DNA of 16,839 nucleotides from Clostridiales bacterium (GTDB lineage Bacteria > Bacillota > Clostridia > Oscillospirales > CAG-272), in contig JAAZGC010000007.1 of assembly GCA_012511425.1 (NCBI GenBank), positions 1-16,839 of the forward strand, written 5' to 3'. Positions 1 to 6,476 of this stretch are shown here, piece by piece; the first letter of the stretch is position 1; the number at the start of each line of letters is the position of its first letter. The notes beneath the pieces were generated by a model. It was not told the origin of the DNA and did not search any database. It saw only the letters and a list, made by a program, of their open reading frames with translations. The position numbers and the translations under genes are program-made.

Positions 1-173
1 CGAGTGGTTATGGATCCGCCGGAAGCATATTGTGCCGAGACCTCCGGAAGAGAAAAGTTCATTATCGTGTTTGAAAAGAAAGTGAGAACAAGCAGAACTG
101 CCAGAAATATTATGGCAACAGTTTTTATTATGGATTTTCTGCGGTATGATTTTTCGTTAATATACGAATTCAT
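1..173 (-). CDS. HlyD/efflux-adaptor-like membrane protein, N-terminal fragment
   Basis: Only the first 57 codons are inside the window; the gene continues past base 1. The reading frame starts at ATG 173-171, preceded on the minus strand by a GAGGAAT ribosome binding site. The protein begins with a basic cytoplasmic head (residues 1-17, rich in Lys/Arg), then one hydrophobic membrane segment (about residues 18-33), then an extracytoplasmic stretch (NFSLPEVSAQYASGGSITT). This single N-terminal anchor followed by a Pro-Glu-Val and Ser-Gly-Ser-Ile-Thr pattern resembles Clostridial HlyD/RND-type periplasmic adaptor proteins with a lipoyl/barrel-sandwich domain; that assignment is by remembered resemblance and rests on a short piece. 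It lies 53 bases downstream of the MalG-like permease on the same strand with no visible terminator between, so it probably belongs to the permease operon. That is unusual for an efflux adaptor. Confidence 0.6.
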   Translation of the reverse strand, partial: MNSYINEKSYRRKSIIKTVAIIFLAVLLVLTFFSNTIMNFSLPEVSAQYASGGSITT

Positions 174-226
174 CTTATTCCTCGTTAATATAGTTTGGAA
201 TATTTAAAATATAAAATATATCGGTG

Positions 227-1201
227 TCAGCCCTTGATACCGCCGGAATATGAGATTCCTTCAATCAGATAATCTTCGGAATAAAGGAATACCAGCAGTG
301 TCGGCACCATATAGAATGTGGCAACCGCAAAGGCAAGACCTACGTCTCCGCTGTTTATTTTCGACAGGAATACCGACAGCGGGTACATTTCCTGATCATT
401 AAACATTATAAGCGGCTGTTCGACCATGTTCCAGTAATCGATGAAGACCAGCACAGCTACGCTCCAGATTACACTGCGGCAGAGAGGGATGCAGATTTTT
501 GTGAATATCTGCCATTCGCCGCAGCCGTCGAGTTTTGCGGCTTCAAGTATCGGTTTCGGTATGCGCTTCATGAATTTTGTGAGAATGAAAACCGCATACG
601 GCGAAAATATGCCCGGCAGGATGATCGACCATCTGGTATTAATGATTTTAAGCCAGTTTGCAACGAGATAGTTCGGAACCAGCGTTACCTGATACGGCAT
701 AAGCATCAGTATGATATATAAGAAAAATACAAGAGATCTGAATTTGCTGTCGCAGCGTGCGAAGGCGTATGAAGCTGCCAGGGCGACCATTATCTGGAAT
801 ACCATTATCGGAACGACAAGGATAACCGAGTTCCAGAATTTCAGTAGATAATCTGGAGATTTTATTAGCGCGGTCGAATACTGACTGAAACTAACCATTC
901 CCGGGATAAGCTTAAGGGTGACTTTATCCGCTATATAAGTGCGGCTTCCGGTAAGAGAAGAAAAAACCTTGCCGTAATGAGCGGCGATTTCCGTCTGGCT
1001 CATAAATGAGTTTGTTATCGTCAATACAATCGGAAAGAGGAAAATCACCGAAACGATAAACAGAAAGGTGCAGGCAACTGCACAGTAAATGCCGTGGTTT
1101 ACTCTTTTGCGGCGATGAATCGCCCGGTTGCGTTTTCTCTGTTCAAGCAGTTCTTCCGGAGTTTTTATCAAATCATCGACATTATGCTCATATTGTGTCA
1201 A
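227..1201 (-). CDS. Carbohydrate ABC transporter permease, MalG/LplC type
   Basis: Inner-membrane permease subunit of a CUT1-type sugar importer (324 residues, slightly longer than the usual 275-300 because of an extended N-terminal cytoplasmic tail of about 37 residues). A first membrane helix lies at about residues 38-62, followed by an extracytoplasmic loop and five further hydrophobic segments, as in the binding-protein-dependent transport system family. The ATPase-contacting EAA loop is clear: E220-A-A-K-L-D-G-C-G, followed by ICIP. The C-terminus GISYSGGIKG is the usual end of MalG-like permeases. The start ATG overlaps the stop of the upstream permease by 4 bases (ATGA), implying translational coupling. 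No ATPase gene is nearby; CUT1 systems of Firmicutes commonly share one MsmX-type ATPase encoded elsewhere. The substrate cannot be read from the sequence, but an oligosaccharide is likely. Confidence 0.92.
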   Translation of the reverse strand: MTQYEHNVDDLIKTPEELLEQRKRNRAIHRRKRVNHGIYCAVACTFLFIVSVIFLFPIVLTITNSFMSQTEIAAHYGKVFSSLTGSRTYIADKVTLKLIPGMVSFSQYSTALIKSPDYLLKFWNSVILVVPIMVFQIMVALAASYAFARCDSKFRSLVFFLYIILMLMPYQVTLVPNYLVANWLKIINTRWSIILPGIFSPYAVFILTKFMKRIPKPILEAAKLDGCGEWQIFTKICIPLCRSVIWSVAVLVFIDYWNMVEQPLIMFNDQEMYPLSVFLSKINSGDVGLAFAVATFYMVPTLLVFLYSEDYLIEGISYSGGIKG

Positions 1202-2109
1202 TCGTCTTCACCTCCGCTGAAACGCCGGTCTATGGCGAATAACAGATTGATAAGCAATACCATCAATATACATATGATAACTGCGGCTGCAGAAAGTTTC
1301 TGATAGTCGAGGGATTTAAAGGTGTTGTTCATGAAATGCTGGAGCATATACATAGAGTTCGGGTAATCTCCGGTAAGCAGATATACTTCCCGGAAAACCT
1401 TGAAGCTGTTAATCAGCGACAGGATCGTGACAAACATTATTGTCGAAATAAGATACCTGAGCTTGATATAAAAGAATTTTCTAAGTTCTCCGCAGCCGTC
1501 AAGGGTGGCTACTTCCAGAATTTCGGTCGGAATATTCGAAAGCGCGCTCATGAAAAGGATCATATTATATCCGAGGTTCTTCCAGAGATAAAGCGTTACT
1601 ATGACAAGATAAGCATAATCGCTTTTCAGCCAGTCTACAGGCAAAATGCCGAAATTCGCAAGGAGAGTGTTAAATGCGCCGTTATAATCGAAAAGCACCT
1701 GGACGATGAGAACAATCGAAGCGACCGGAACCATCAGGGGGGTTATAAAAGCCGTTCTGAACTGAGTTTTAAACGGTATGTTTGTGTCAAGAAGTATCGC
1801 AAGAAGCAGCGAAAGCAAAACCACAAGCGGAACCGCTATTACAGAAAATTTAAGAGTATTCCCCGCCGCCTGTCTGAATGCAGAGTTGGTAAAGACCTGT
1901 ATGAAATTGTTGATTCCGACAAAATTCTTCTGTATCGGATTATCTATCAGCGAATAATATATAACAACCGTAAAAGGAAGTATATAAAATAAAAGCACTC
2001 CCGCAAGAGAAGGAATCAGGAAAAACAGTGTGTGTCTGCGTTCTCTCAATTCGATTTTTGTATACTTTTTTATTTTATTTTGGTTTCCTGCCTTAATCTG
2101 CACATTCAT
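1198..2109 (-). CDS. Carbohydrate ABC transporter permease, MalF/UgpA type
   Basis: Partner permease of the MalG-like subunit that follows it (303 residues, normal family length). A basic N-terminal tail (residues 1-27) is followed by a first membrane helix (LIPSLAGVLLFYILPF, about 32-48) with the RxxxFFLIPSL pattern typical of UgpA/MalF/LplB-like proteins, then five more hydrophobic segments. The EAA loop reads E199-V-A-T-L-D-G-C-G. The start at 2109 is preceded by GGGGAT about 8 bases upstream and lies about 65 bases downstream of the promoter at 2182-2210, so this is the first gene of the operon. No solute-binding protein is adjacent in the window; it may lie beyond base 1, or the lipoprotein at 13959-15437 may serve this pair, but the sequence does not decide this. 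Confidence 0.92.
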   Translation of the reverse strand: MNVQIKAGNQNKIKKYTKIELRERRHTLFFLIPSLAGVLLFYILPFTVVIYYSLIDNPIQKNFVGINNFIQVFTNSAFRQAAGNTLKFSVIAVPLVVLLSLLLAILLDTNIPFKTQFRTAFITPLMVPVASIVLIVQVLFDYNGAFNTLLANFGILPVDWLKSDYAYLVIVTLYLWKNLGYNMILFMSALSNIPTEILEVATLDGCGELRKFFYIKLRYLISTIMFVTILSLINSFKVFREVYLLTGDYPNSMYMLQHFMNNTFKSLDYQKLSAAAVIICILMVLLINLLFAIDRRFSGGEDD

Positions 2110-2181
2110 GCTGCGATCCCCGGCATATTCAGCGTCATCATTTTTCGATTCCCTTATAATTGATTTAAAAGAACAAAATAT

Positions 2182-2210
2182 ATTATAGCACAGCTTGCCA
2201 TATATATCAA
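2182..2210 (-). promoter_or_regulatory. Sigma-A promoter of the sugar permease operon
   Basis: On the minus strand, TTGATA (2210-2205) and a perfect TATAAT (2187-2182) are separated by 17 bases. Transcription would start near 2175 and run leftward into the MalF-like permease, leaving a leader of about 65 bases. Confidence 0.75.
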
Positions 2211-2252
2211 TATGCGCTCGGCAATCTTAAGATAAATTTAATAAACCTTCGC

Positions 2253-2281
2253 CGTCATAACCGCAATTTAAAAATATGACG
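2253..2281. repeat. Inverted repeat, 7-base arms, upstream of the permease promoter
   Basis: CGTCATA at 2253-2259 is mirrored by TATGACG at 2275-2281, separated by 15 AT-rich bases. It lies between the end of the TraX-family gene and the permease promoter, 43 bases upstream of the -35 box. It has no T-tract that would make it a convincing terminator, so an upstream regulator-binding site is the better guess. With 7-base arms it could also be chance. Confidence 0.3.
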
Positions 2282-2323
2282 ATTAAAGCCGGTGGTTTGT
2301 TCCCGATAAACAAGAAAGAATAA

Positions 2324-3031
2324 TTATATAAATGTTTTTATTAACCAAAGAATTCCGATATGACCGGGATAAAACAAATACCAGAACCATGAAGGGATAT
2401 TATCACCCTTTTCTCCGTTATACAAAAGAATCAGCAGCAGGCTCAGCAACGAGAAAAACTGTATCGGATAACCCAGAAGTGTGCAGTATATGCAGTATAG
2501 AATCAGAAACAGAGAAAAAGCCGCAAGGCGCAAATAATCAGTGTCGAAAAAATACGCGGCATAAATCATAGCTGCCGCCCATAGTCCGTAACTGAAATCG
2601 AATGCCGAAAAAACACAGGCGGTTATTATTGCAACGGCAAATGCGGCAATCAGCGAAGAAAATCTGTTTTTTATACCGGATATTCGGAGCCTTTCGGCTG
2701 TTCTTTCAAAAGCTATAATGGATCCGACTGCGGCTGCGTATGTAAGCAGTATATTGAGGTACTTGTCAAAACCTCCGGAAAATATGATATATATCAGCTG
2801 ACAGGCGGCTCCGAGCGCAAATAGCCTTATGAAATACTTTTCTTTAGATTTTGTATGACGGCAGCCTTCGGCTATCAGATATGCAAAGAGCGGCATTGAT
2901 ATCCTGCCTACAGCTCTGAGTATCTGTGTTTGCGGAAAAAGCAGCACGCCCGTGTGATCTGCCAGCATTGTCGCGGAAGCTATGATTTTCAGATGTTCGG
3001 AAGACAGGAACGGTTTTGGTTTCATTTTCAT
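2324..3031 (-). CDS. TraX-family integral membrane protein
   Basis: 235-residue polytopic membrane protein of the TraX family (PF05857), named after the F-plasmid pilin N-acetylase. In Clostridia such proteins are chromosomal and their acyl-acceptor is unknown. Diagnostic features are an N-terminal LKIIASATMLADHTGVLLFP (about residues 14-33) with the family's Asp-His-Thr/Ile-Gly in the first helix. The segment R-x-V-G-R-I-S-M-P-L-F-A-Y-L-I-A-E-G (about 40-57) follows, then Tyr/Arg near K-Y-F-x-R-L. At least six hydrophobic segments are present, and the end reads FYPGHIGILWLIK, a conserved TraX C-terminal pattern. The start is odd: ATG 3031-3029 lies only a few bases after the U-tract of the upstream gene's terminator and has no recognisable ribosome binding site. 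Expression would need readthrough, a weak internal promoter or leaderless translation. A start at the second Met (3025) is equally possible. Confidence 0.88.
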   Translation of the reverse strand: MKMKPKPFLSSEHLKIIASATMLADHTGVLLFPQTQILRAVGRISMPLFAYLIAEGCRHTKSKEKYFIRLFALGAACQLIYIIFSGGFDKYLNILLTYAAAVGSIIAFERTAERLRISGIKNRFSSLIAAFAVAIITACVFSAFDFSYGLWAAAMIYAAYFFDTDYLRLAAFSLFLILYCIYCTLLGYPIQFFSLLSLLLILLYNGEKGDNIPSWFWYLFYPGHIGILWLIKTFI

Positions 3032-3038
3032 TTACTGT

Positions 3039-3065
3039 AAAAAAGGCGTTGAAAAAATCAACGCC
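3039..3065 (-). terminator. Rho-independent terminator of the Fn3/Big_2 gene
   Basis: Read on the minus strand, GGCGTTGA (3065-3058 side) pairs perfectly with TCAACGCC across a 5-base TTTTT loop, and is followed by six Ts (3044-3039). It lies 27 bases beyond the stop of the secreted protein gene. Confidence 0.88.
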
Positions 3066-3091
3066 TGAACTAATTATTGAATTTAAGCGAA

Positions 3092-3841
3092 TCAGTTGAG
3101 TTTAATAACTCCGGCTTTTTTGACCGTAACGGTGCAGCGGGCGGAGCCTGCGTGAGTGTCGGTAACGGTAATTATGGCGATTCCGGGAGATACAAGCGTA
3201 ACAAGACCGTTTTGGTCGACGGTTGCGACGCTTTCGTCGCTTGATGTCCATTCGACATTCGGATAATAAGGAGTTACAACCGAGCAGTTGAGCTGCTTTG
3301 TGGTTCCTTCTCTGCCGTCATAGTTTTCAATGTCGATAGTGCAGCGGGTGTTGTTATAAAGCAGGAACAGCAGGTGGTTGAAATAGTAATATCCCGGGAT
3401 TTTGCTGTTGTTATATATCGAGCCGCCTACCGTAAACCCGCTCGGACTGTATGTCAGATATCCGGTCTTGCCGAATTCGCTTGTCAGATAATACGGGTTT
3501 GCGATATCCGCCTTTGCCTGGACATATACCGTAAAGCTGCCGTAGGGGCATACTTTAATGGTGTTAAGCAGGTTGAGAGTATATGTTGTCGATATATTGG
3601 TTGAAACTATATATCCCGAATCAACAAGATATGAATCGCCGTACCAAAGCTGCCAGCTGTATCCGTTTGCTCCTTCGACTGCAGACCAGCTGACAACGCC
3701 GGTGGAAACGGCGCTCCAGGCGGGTGAAGGAGCTGCGAGTTTAATGAATCCGGCAGCTGCCGAAGAAACTCCGAGTGCCGCTGCGAAAATGAAGGCAAGT
3801 ATTAAGGCCGCCGCTCTGTTTTTCGTATTTTTCGTAATCAT
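3092..3841 (-). CDS. Secreted protein with Fn3-like and bacterial Ig-like (Big_2) domains
   Basis: 249-residue exported protein without an enzymatic motif. A Sec signal peptide occupies about residues 1-30: a basic start, a hydrophobic core ALILAFIFAAALGV, then Ala-rich SSAAAG with likely cleavage after AAA. Residues about 34-130 look like a fibronectin-type-III-like module (AW/VVSWSAVEGANGYSWQLWYGDSY, of the kind Clostridia carry as repeats). Residues about 168-243 form a Big_2 domain with its signature WTSSDESVATVDQNGLVTLVSPG and a final CTVTV strand. No LPxTG, membrane tail or S-layer motif is present, so it is probably released or loosely surface-bound. The start is supported by AGGTGAT about 8 bases upstream, by the promoter at 3874-3902 and by the signal peptide beginning at this Met. 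It is monocistronic: own promoter and own terminator. An adhesive or scaffold role is possible but inferred. Confidence 0.85.
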   Translation of the reverse strand: MITKNTKNRAAALILAFIFAAALGVSSAAAGFIKLAAPSPAWSAVSTGVVSWSAVEGANGYSWQLWYGDSYLVDSGYIVSTNISTTYTLNLLNTIKVCPYGSFTVYVQAKADIANPYYLTSEFGKTGYLTYSPSGFTVGGSIYNNSKIPGYYYFNHLLFLLYNNTRCTIDIENYDGREGTTKQLNCSVVTPYYPNVEWTSSDESVATVDQNGLVTLVSPGIAIITVTDTHAGSARCTVTVKKAGVIKLN

Positions 3842-3873
3842 ATTTTTATCACCTATTCCTTTCCTTTTTCTAT

Positions 3874-3902
3874 ATTATACACCTTTTTGAACGGCAATAC
3901 AA
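3874..3902 (-). promoter_or_regulatory. Sigma-A promoter of the secreted Fn3/Big_2 gene
   Basis: On the minus strand TTGTAT (3902-3897), a 17-base spacer and a perfect TATAAT (3879-3874), about 35 bases upstream of the start codon. It is divergent from, and about 105 bases away from, the promoter at 4007-4035. Confidence 0.72.
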
Positions 3903-4006
3903 TATATTTCGTGAAAATTTTTATCATTTTGATGATGTTTTGGTAATTTCCGGGTGTTTCTTTGTCAGTCGATGGTTGATTCTTGTCGTTGTAAATAAAA
4001 ATTTAC

Positions 4007-4035
4007 TTGACATGTTGATATTATTATTGTATAAT
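4007..4035 (+). promoter_or_regulatory. Full-consensus sigma-A promoter of the SPFH gene
   Basis: TTGACA (4007-4012), exactly 17 bases, TATAAT (4030-4035): both hexamers match consensus perfectly. The start would be near 4042, giving a leader of about 50 bases that includes the small inverted repeat TACAG/CTGTA (4051-4065). This predicts strong, largely constitutive transcription unless a repressor acts. Confidence 0.88.
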
Positions 4036-4090
4036 GATTATGTTAAGTCATACAGTAAATCTGTAAAACGATTTTAGAGGAGATAATAAA

Positions 4091-5497
4091 ATGGGTCTGA
4101 TTTCTGCTGCGTTAAACTCTGTGGGCGGAGCCCTCGAAGATTCCTATCGCGATTTTTTTTACTGCGACTCGATCGATAACGATGTGCTCGTAGTTAAAGC
4201 CCAGCGTCGCGCATCAAGGCGTTCGACTAACAAAGGGGATGCCGACATCATATCCAACGGTTCGGTAGTTTCGGTAGCCGACGGTCAGTGCATGTGTATT
4301 GTGGACCAGGGAAAAGTTGTCGAATTCTGTGCCGTTCCCGGCGAATTCATTTATGATACCTCAACCGAACCCTCCATTTTCTACGGCAGCCTCGGTGAAA
4401 ACATTTTAAACACCTTCAAGCAGATCGGAAAGCGTATTACCTTTGGAGGTGATACGGCACGTGTCCAGCGGGTTTATTATTTCAATACAAAGGAGATAAT
4501 GGGCAATAAATACGGCACGGCAAACCCGATCCCCTTTAAAATAGTAGACCCTGATACAAACTTCAGATTTACCGTTCGTATCCGCTGCCATGGCGAGTAT
4601 TCCTATAAGCTTGTTAACCCGATTTTGTTCTATACAAACGTTGCCGGAAATGTAGCCAACCAATTTACCCGCGACCAGATCGACAGCACATTGAAGACCG
4701 AGCTTCTGACCGCCCTTCAGCCTGCTCTCGGCAAGCTTTCGAGAATCAGCTATGAAGAGCTTCCCGGGCATACGATGGAGCTTTCGGATGCATTAAATGA
4801 AGTGCTTTCCGAGAAATGGACCAATACCCGCGGTATTTCAATCGCAACCTTTGGTGTCAGCTCCGTGACGGCCAATGAGGAAGACGAAAAGCGTCTTCAG
4901 GCTGCACAGATCGCCTATTTCAACAGCAACCCGAATATGGCCGCCGGAACCCTTGTCGGCGCTCAGGCTGAAGCGATGACCGCAGCCGCAAATAATCCGA
5001 ACGGTGCCGTTAATGCATTTATGGGTGTCGGAATGTCTCAGGCCGCCGGCGGCATGAACGCCGCAAATCTCTTTAACATCGGTCAGCAGCAGGCACAGCA
5101 GCCGGTTCCCGCTCCCGCATCCGAAGGCTGGGCTTGTCCCAAGTGCGGAAAGCAGAATACGGGAAAATTCTGTGCCGACTGCGGCGAGAAGAAACCGGAA
5201 CCCAAGCCGGCGGAAGGCGCCTGGACTTGCCCTAAATGCAGCAAAGAGAACACCGGAAAATTCTGCGCAGATTGCGGTGAGAAGAAACCGGAAGTTAAAT
5301 CCGGCTGGACTTGCCCGAAGTGCAGCACGGAAAATAAAGGAAAATTCTGCGCCAACTGCGGAGAAAAGAAACCCGCTGATGCGCTGCTATACAAGTGCGA
5401 TAAGTGCGGCTGGGAGCCGAAGGATCCCGCAAATCCTCCGAAGTTCTGCCCGGAATGCGGCGATTCTTTCGATGACAAGGACGTTACAAATCAATAA
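4091..5497 (+). CDS. SPFH-domain (virion-core-like) protein with four C-terminal zinc ribbons
   Basis: 468-residue soluble protein of the SPFH/virion-core-protein family that includes Bacillus subtilis YdjI (family recognition from the N-terminal pattern). Residues 1-15 are a short amphipathic start. About 20-290 form the SPFH-type region, with DADIISNGSVVSVADGQ, the VPGEF-Y-T-P-S segment (about 83-94) and SSVTANEEDEKRL near its end. About 290-340 is a low-complexity Ala/Asn/Gln/Pro linker. Four CxxC...CxxC ribbons follow: Cys 349/352/361/364, 380/383/392/395, 408/411/420/423 and 436/439/453/456. The first three are close copies with synonymous DNA divergence. There is no membrane helix, so any membrane contact would be peripheral. 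The start is fixed by AGAGGAG at 4076-4082. It has its own consensus promoter and terminator. In B. subtilis the relative works beside PspA-like proteins in membrane stress; no such partner is adjacent here, so the same role is inference only. Confidence 0.85.
   Translation: MGLISAALNSVGGALEDSYRDFFYCDSIDNDVLVVKAQRRASRRSTNKGDADIISNGSVVSVADGQCMCIVDQGKVVEFCAVPGEFIYDTSTEPSIFYGSLGENILNTFKQIGKRITFGGDTARVQRVYYFNTKEIMGNKYGTANPIPFKIVDPDTNFRFTVRIRCHGEYSYKLVNPILFYTNVAGNVANQFTRDQIDSTLKTELLTALQPALGKLSRISYEELPGHTMELSDALNEVLSEKWTNTRGISIATFGVSSVTANEEDEKRLQAAQIAYFNSNPNMAAGTLVGAQAEAMTAAANNPNGAVNAFMGVGMSQAAGGMNAANLFNIGQQQAQQPVPAPASEGWACPKCGKQNTGKFCADCGEKKPEPKPAEGAWTCPKCSKENTGKFCADCGEKKPEVKSGWTCPKCSTENKGKFCANCGEKKPADALLYKCDKCGWEPKDPANPPKFCPECGDSFDDKDVTNQ
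5129..5461 (+). repeat. Tandem zinc-ribbon coding repeat (four units)
   Basis: Units begin at 5129, 5222, 5306 and 5390 (periods 93, 84 and 84 bases). Units 1-3 encode nearly the same peptide, W-[AT]-C-P-K-C-x(5)-[GK]-G/K-K-F-C-A-[DN]-C-G-E-K-K-P. The codons have drifted, so this is an established in-frame duplication under protein-level selection rather than a recent slippage. Unit 4 is divergent, with 13 residues between its two Cys pairs instead of 8. Confidence 0.85.
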
Positions 5498-5510
5498 TTG
5501 ACGGTTTTAT

Positions 5511-5555
5511 TAACGCGGATTGTGATATACCTTCCGCGTTATTATATTAATAAAC
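5511..5555 (+). terminator. Hairpin terminator after the SPFH gene
   Basis: TAACGCGGA (5511-5519) pairs with TCCGCGTTA (5533-5541), a 9-base stem with a 13-base loop, followed by TTATATTAATAA rather than a pure T run. It is a probable but leaky terminator. The phosphodiesterase ribosome binding site begins just after it, so that gene may be fed by readthrough from the strong upstream promoter. Confidence 0.65.
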
Positions 5556-5565
5556 AGGAGCCAGC

Positions 5566-6345
5566 ATGAATAAAAAAGTTATCTTGATACTTTCCGACGG
5601 AGTTCGCCCGGATGCTATCGGTGCAGTTACCGGAAAAAAGGATTTTTCGACAAGAATGCTTGATCATTCATATTACACCATGAAAGCGCAGACGGTAATG
5701 CCGTCGGTGACACTTCCCTGCCATATGTCTCTTTTCCATTCGGTACCGCCCGAAAGGCACGGCATTTTATCAAATACATATGTCCCTCAGGTAAGACCGG
5801 TCAAAGGTCTGTTCGATGTTCTCAGAGCGGCCGGGAAAAATGCGGGGATAGTCTATGACTGGGAAGAACTTCGCGACCTCGGCCGTCCCGACTCGATAGG
5901 AAACGGGATATATATGTCGGGTCATATTTATGATTACAACAATACCTGCGTCAAGCTGACGGAAAAAGCTATTGAATATATCAATGAATGCTCACCTGAC
6001 TTTGTGTTCTATTATTACGGTCTGACGGATGCGGCGGGGCACGGATTCGGTTGGATGAGCGACGAATATATGGCTGCTGTTTCAAAGGTTTCCGACTGCA
6101 TAGAACATATGCTTGATTCTATCAGCGGATATACCGTTATATTTACAGCCGACCACGGCGGTCACTCCCGCGGTCACGGTTCGGATATGCCCGAAGATAT
6201 GACCATTCCGCTTATTATATCGGATCCTTCACTTAAACAAAAAGAACTCGACTCTGCTTCGATTCTTGACATAGCTCCGACAGTTACCGACATTTTGGGA
6301 GTAGCTCCCGATCCCGAATGGGAAGGCAGAAGTCTTTTTAGGTAA
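5566..6345 (+). CDS. Type I phosphodiesterase/alkaline-phosphatase-superfamily enzyme
   Basis: 259-residue cytoplasmic metallo-phosphodiesterase (PF01663-like, AP superfamily), expected to hydrolyse a phosphodiester or phosphoester with two bound metals. The full set of active-site residues is visible in order: D11 in ILSDGVRPD, the nucleophile T49 in PSVTLPCH, D155 and H159 in LTDAAGHG, D196-H197 in TADHGGH, and H204 in RGHG. No signal peptide or membrane helix is present, and the protein is shorter than the 400-residue NPP enzymes, so it has the core domain without large insertions. AGGAG at 5556-5560 sits 5 bases before the ATG. It has no obvious promoter of its own and follows the SPFH terminator by 10 bases. 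A strong terminator closes it at 6369-6400. The substrate is unknown; nucleotide sugars, phospholipid headgroups or teichoic-type esters are all possible. Confidence 0.88.
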   Translation: MNKKVILILSDGVRPDAIGAVTGKKDFSTRMLDHSYYTMKAQTVMPSVTLPCHMSLFHSVPPERHGILSNTYVPQVRPVKGLFDVLRAAGKNAGIVYDWEELRDLGRPDSIGNGIYMSGHIYDYNNTCVKLTEKAIEYINECSPDFVFYYYGLTDAAGHGFGWMSDEYMAAVSKVSDCIEHMLDSISGYTVIFTADHGGHSRGHGSDMPEDMTIPLIISDPSLKQKELDSASILDIAPTVTDILGVAPDPEWEGRSLFR

Positions 6346-6368
6346 TTTTCATATTATTTCAGTTTACC

Positions 6369-6400
6369 AATCCCCGAATAAAACCGGGGATTATTTATTT
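6369..6400 (+). terminator. Rho-independent terminator after the phosphodiesterase gene
   Basis: AATCCCCG (6369-6376) and CGGGGATT (6385-6392) form a perfect 8-base GC-rich stem with an 8-base loop, followed by ATTTATTT. It separates the phosphodiesterase from the carbohydrate operon promoter that starts 6 bases later. Confidence 0.85.
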
Positions 6401-6405
6401 AAATA

Positions 6406-6420
6406 TTGCAAACGCTATTA
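6406..6420 (+). promoter_or_regulatory. cre/LacI-family operator-like site over the -35 box
   Basis: TTGCAAACGCTATTA matches the Firmicute catabolite-responsive consensus WTGNAANCGNWNNCW at every defined position but one (T in place of the C near the end). It covers the -35 hexamer, where binding of CcpA or a local LacI-family repressor would block RNA polymerase. A one-mismatch match to a degenerate consensus can be chance; the position at a sugar operon is what makes it credible. Confidence 0.45.
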
Positions 6421-6434
6421 AATTATGATATAAT
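6406..6434 (+). promoter_or_regulatory. Sigma-A promoter of the six-gene carbohydrate operon
   Basis: TTGCAA (6406-6411), 17 bases, TATAAT (6429-6434), with a start near 6441 and a leader of about 36 bases. It is the only convincing promoter before 16576, which supports one transcript for all six genes. Confidence 0.78.
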
Positions 6435-6442
6435 GAAGACAT

Positions 6443-6463
6443 AATTTAAATCACAATTTAAAT
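6443..6463 (+). repeat. AATTTAAAT direct repeat at the operon transcription start
   Basis: AATTTAAAT occurs at 6443-6451 and again at 6455-6463, a 12-base period. Each copy contains the palindrome ATTTAAAT. The pair lies just after the predicted transcription start and before the AGAGG ribosome binding site, a position suited to a repressor operator. The low complexity makes chance a real alternative. Confidence 0.35.
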
Positions 6464-6476
6464 AAAGAGGTAACAA

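Noticed and set aside
1336..1992. Plus-strand 218-codon open frame opposite the MalF-like permease
   Set aside because: It is antisense to a clear family member, very rich in Lys/Arg/Tyr, has no homology I recognise and no good ribosome binding site. It is the shadow of a real gene.
2281..2323. Terminator for the TraX-family gene in the AAACCACCGGCTTT or TTGTT/AACAA segments
   Set aside because: Neither forms a stem longer than five pairs followed by a T tract on the minus strand. No terminator can be supported here.
5083..5501. Open frames on both strands across the zinc-ribbon repeat (5083-5478 minus, 5172-5501 plus in another frame)
   Set aside because: Their repetitive composition is only a by-product of the tandem ribbon-coding DNA read in the wrong frame.
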